A stretch of DNA of 14,806 bases, taken from Actinomycetes bacterium. Lineage in GTDB: Bacteria; Actinomycetota; Actinomycetes; Actinomycetales; Dermatophilaceae. Shown here in pieces: positions 13,260 through 14,806 of the stretch. The position numbers and the translations under genes were made by a program. Within the stretch, counting starts at the first letter, position 1, and each line of letters starts with the position of its first letter. The notes under the pieces are model-generated. The model had not been told where the DNA came from and searched no databases. It was given only the letters and a program-made list of their open reading frames with translations. The stretch spans positions 1 through 14,806 of the forward strand of contig JAEZWF010000019.1 of the NCBI GenBank assembly GCA_023420415.1, given 5' to 3'.

Positions 13260-14712
13260 CATCGACGAGTGGAACGAGGCGGACGACGCCCTCGTGCGTC
13301 GCGCCATGGCAACCCTGCGCGGCGACGTGGAGACAGCGCCCATGCCCGACGTGCGGTTCGTCAAGGCCAGGGGGCGTGCGCTGCGGCGCCGCCGGTTTCT
13401 CACCGTGGGTGCCGCCGCCGCGGCTGCCGTGATCGTCGCCAGCGGGGTCGGGTATGCCGTGTGGGGGCCCACCGCTGACCAGTCCCCGGTCGTGCCCGCG
13501 ACCCGGTCGACCAGCTCGTCGTCGTCGGCTTCCCCGTCGCCGACGACGACGGGCTCCCTCGGTCAGGCCGGCCCGCTGCCACTGCTGACCGAGTGGTCGG
13601 ACACGTTGGGCCTGCCGAACGGGTCGCGCCTGACCGACCAGGACCCGAAGTCGGATGACTTCCGCACCTTCGACTGCCTCACGTCCGTGCCGAACGGGCT
13701 GAAGCAGCGACAGCAGATCACGTTGGACAACGGCAACTTCGAGGGCGGGCAGGCGCTGTTCGAGCTCGGCGGCGGCACCGACCCGTCGACGGTGGCCGAC
13801 CAGCTGGTCACCGACATCGAGGGCTGCCAGCAGGGGCCGGACTTCAGGGCCACCAAGCGGTCCGAGTCGAACGGCGTCACGACCTTGTCCTTCACTGCCG
13901 GTGACGCGGGGTCGGGCTGGTGGGCTGTCGTCACCGGGCCCGAGGCGGTCACCCTCATCAACTTCACCGTCTCGATCGAGTCCGACGCGGAGTACACGGA
14001 GCAGCAGGTCGCCGCGCTGGGTGCGATCGCCCGGGAGCGGCTGGAGCGGTACGGCGCGGGCGCCACGGCGACGACCAGCCCGTCCTCACCCAGCTCGTCG
14101 ACGGGCGCGACGGCCGCGGGGCCCAAGGCGGTCAACGAGAAGATGCCGGTGAGCGGTCCCGACCCGGTCCCCTCGTCGAACCTGTTCGTCGCGGCCTCGC
14201 AGTGGCGTGACCCGTTGTTCTACTCGGGTGCCAAGCCCAGCGCGGCATCGGCTGACCCGTTGGCGTCCCTGGCCATCGTCGACTGCGAGACCGACGAGCA
14301 GCAGGCCGGCATCGCTGGCCGGGTCGGGGTCGTCGCGGTGCAGGCCGGACCGGACGACTACCTCATCGGCAAGCAGCGGGTCCGCGTCTTCGACGACGCC
14401 GACGCCGACCAGCTCGCGGACGCCGATGTCACGCGAGTCGGCGAGCTGGTGATGAAGGGGTGCACCAAGGGCGGTAACAAGGTCACGGCCGAGGCCGGTC
14501 CGAAGCCCGGCACCTACCTGCTCACCACCAAGGTCACGACCGAGGCGAGCGGCACGATGTACCAGTACGTCGGCGTCACCCGGATGAACACCCCGGGCGG
14601 GGTGTCGGTCGTCACCTTCCAGGGCACCGGCGACGGCCAGGGCTTCCAGGGCACCAAGGCACAGGGCTTCGCCCAGCTCGACCGGCTGCTCGCCCTCGCC
14701 CGCCAGAAGTAG
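13252..14712 (+). CDS. Single-pass membrane protein with two extracellular Cys-paired domains, putative anti-sigma/sensor partner
   Basis: A 486-residue protein. A cytoplasmic N-terminus (1-48) ends in a basic stretch (RALRRRRF), followed by one membrane helix (about 49-70) and a Ser/Thr/Pro linker (84-103). Two outside domains follow (about 105-268 and 295-486), joined by a second Ser/Thr-rich linker (272-288). Each domain has exactly two cysteines, in DC and GC contexts (C142 and C192; C345 and C404), probably a disulfide each. The domains look distantly alike and resemble the PknH-type sensor domain of actinobacterial membrane proteins. No zinc-binding anti-sigma motif is present. GGAGA (13241-13245) serves the ATG at 13252, which overlaps the sigma gene. 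I infer that the N-terminus holds the sigma factor and the outer domains sense an envelope signal. This is not shown by the sequence. Confidence 0.8.
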   Translation: MADIDEWNEADDALVRRAMATLRGDVETAPMPDVRFVKARGRALRRRRFLTVGAAAAAAVIVASGVGYAVWGPTADQSPVVPATRSTSSSSSASPSPTTTGSLGQAGPLPLLTEWSDTLGLPNGSRLTDQDPKSDDFRTFDCLTSVPNGLKQRQQITLDNGNFEGGQALFELGGGTDPSTVADQLVTDIEGCQQGPDFRATKRSESNGVTTLSFTAGDAGSGWWAVVTGPEAVTLINFTVSIESDAEYTEQQVAALGAIARERLERYGAGATATTSPSSPSSSTGATAAGPKAVNEKMPVSGPDPVPSSNLFVAASQWRDPLFYSGAKPSAASADPLASLAIVDCETDEQQAGIAGRVGVVAVQAGPDDYLIGKQRVRVFDDADADQLADADVTRVGELVMKGCTKGGNKVTAEAGPKPGTYLLTTKVTTEASGTMYQYVGVTRMNTPGGVSVVTFQGTGDGQGFQGTKAQGFAQLDRLLALARQK

Positions 14713-14806
14713 GCGACCACGCGGCATACCCGCCGAGGTTGGGTCCCTCCCGACAAAGAGGCGCTTAAACCCACAAAACAAAAAGGGTGAAGCGGCGCAT
14801 TTTAAC
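14713..14806. other. A-rich intergenic end of window with hairpin, possible terminator
   Basis: The composition shifts after about 14750 to A-rich DNA, unlike the rest of the window. CGCTT (14762-14766) and ACCC (14769-14772) pair with GGGT (14785-14788) and AAGCG (14790-14794), with a small internal bulge and an A-rich loop. ATTTT follows 5 nt later (14799-14803). This could terminate the sigma operon. A copy of the GTATGCCG motif (minus strand) sits at 14722-14729. No gene is visible. Confidence 0.35.

Larger units (their letters stand above)
883..14729. repeat. Dispersed 8-mer GTATGCCG / CGGCATAC, 17 copies
   Basis: Copies on the plus strand start at 883, 2529, 3933, 4303, 6274, 8924, 9967, 10043 and 13452. 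Copies on the minus strand (read as CGGCATAC) start at 1497, 3198, 5061, 6446, 8494, 9951, 12161 and 14722. Most are followed by CG, giving GTATGCCGCG. They fall in at least ten genes and in the last intergenic region. By hand, for independent bases at about 70% GC, some 0.5 copies would be expected on both strands. The copies are read in different frames (as Y-A, G-I-P, R-H-T, V-C-R and R-M-P), so the DNA and not a peptide is conserved. Confidence 0.85.

Noticed and set aside
1..14806. CRISPR array, tRNA, insertion sequence or prophage
   Set aside because: I saw no regularly spaced repeats, no cloverleaf-like sequence, no transposase or integrase motifs and no terminal inverted repeats with target duplications.

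Overview
The window is about 14.8 kb of very GC-rich DNA with codon use strongly biased to G/C in third positions. It looks like a chromosomal segment of a high-GC actinobacterium. The perM / LLM-type F420-dependent oxidoreductase / purN / purH order, the actinobacterial desaturase-reductase pair and the SigE-like ECF factor all fit. I would guess Micrococcales, near Intrasporangiaceae, but that guess rests on general character only. I see no insertion sequence, phage gene, CRISPR, tRNA or rRNA.

Layout, left to right. (1) 1-263: the end of an unrecognised small or partial ORF. (2) 333-1414 (+): a PadR repressor overlapping by 4 bp a HAAS-domain four-helix membrane protein. A long hairpin, which contains the membrane gene's stop codon, separates it from the convergent gene. 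(3) 3990-1473 (-): a two-gene lipid-desaturation unit, an FAD/2Fe-2S oxidoreductase followed by a three-histidine-box fatty-acid desaturase, resembling mycobacterial Rv3230c/DesA3. (4) 4067-7653 (+): a PucR-type regulator divergent from that unit, then carbamate kinase and a barbiturase/cyanuric-acid-hydrolase family enzyme, the last two tightly coupled. (5) A 71-nt nested inverted repeat between convergent genes. (6) 12587-7778 (-): perM-like membrane protein, an LLM oxidoreductase, purN and purH. A ZTP (pfl) riboswitch lies between purN and purH. (7) 12759-14712 (+): an ECF sigma factor overlapping a single-pass membrane protein with two extracellular cysteine-paired domains, presumably its anti-sigma or sensor partner. 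An ECF-like promoter candidate lies upstream.

How the parts fit. PurN uses, and PurH both uses and drains, the folate-linked purine pathway; the riboswitch senses the AICAR-derived alarmone, so purH can respond to 10-formyl-THF shortage separately from purN. The reductase would deliver electrons to the desaturase. The carbamate kinase next to a ring-opening amidohydrolase suggests ATP recovery from a ring-derived carbamoyl group.

The most unusual signal is not a gene. The 8-mer GTATGCCG (or its complement CGGCATAC) occurs 17 times, in both orientations, in several reading frames and at least once outside genes. This is far above a rough expectation of about 0.5, and resembles the density of DNA uptake or genome-maintenance sequences.
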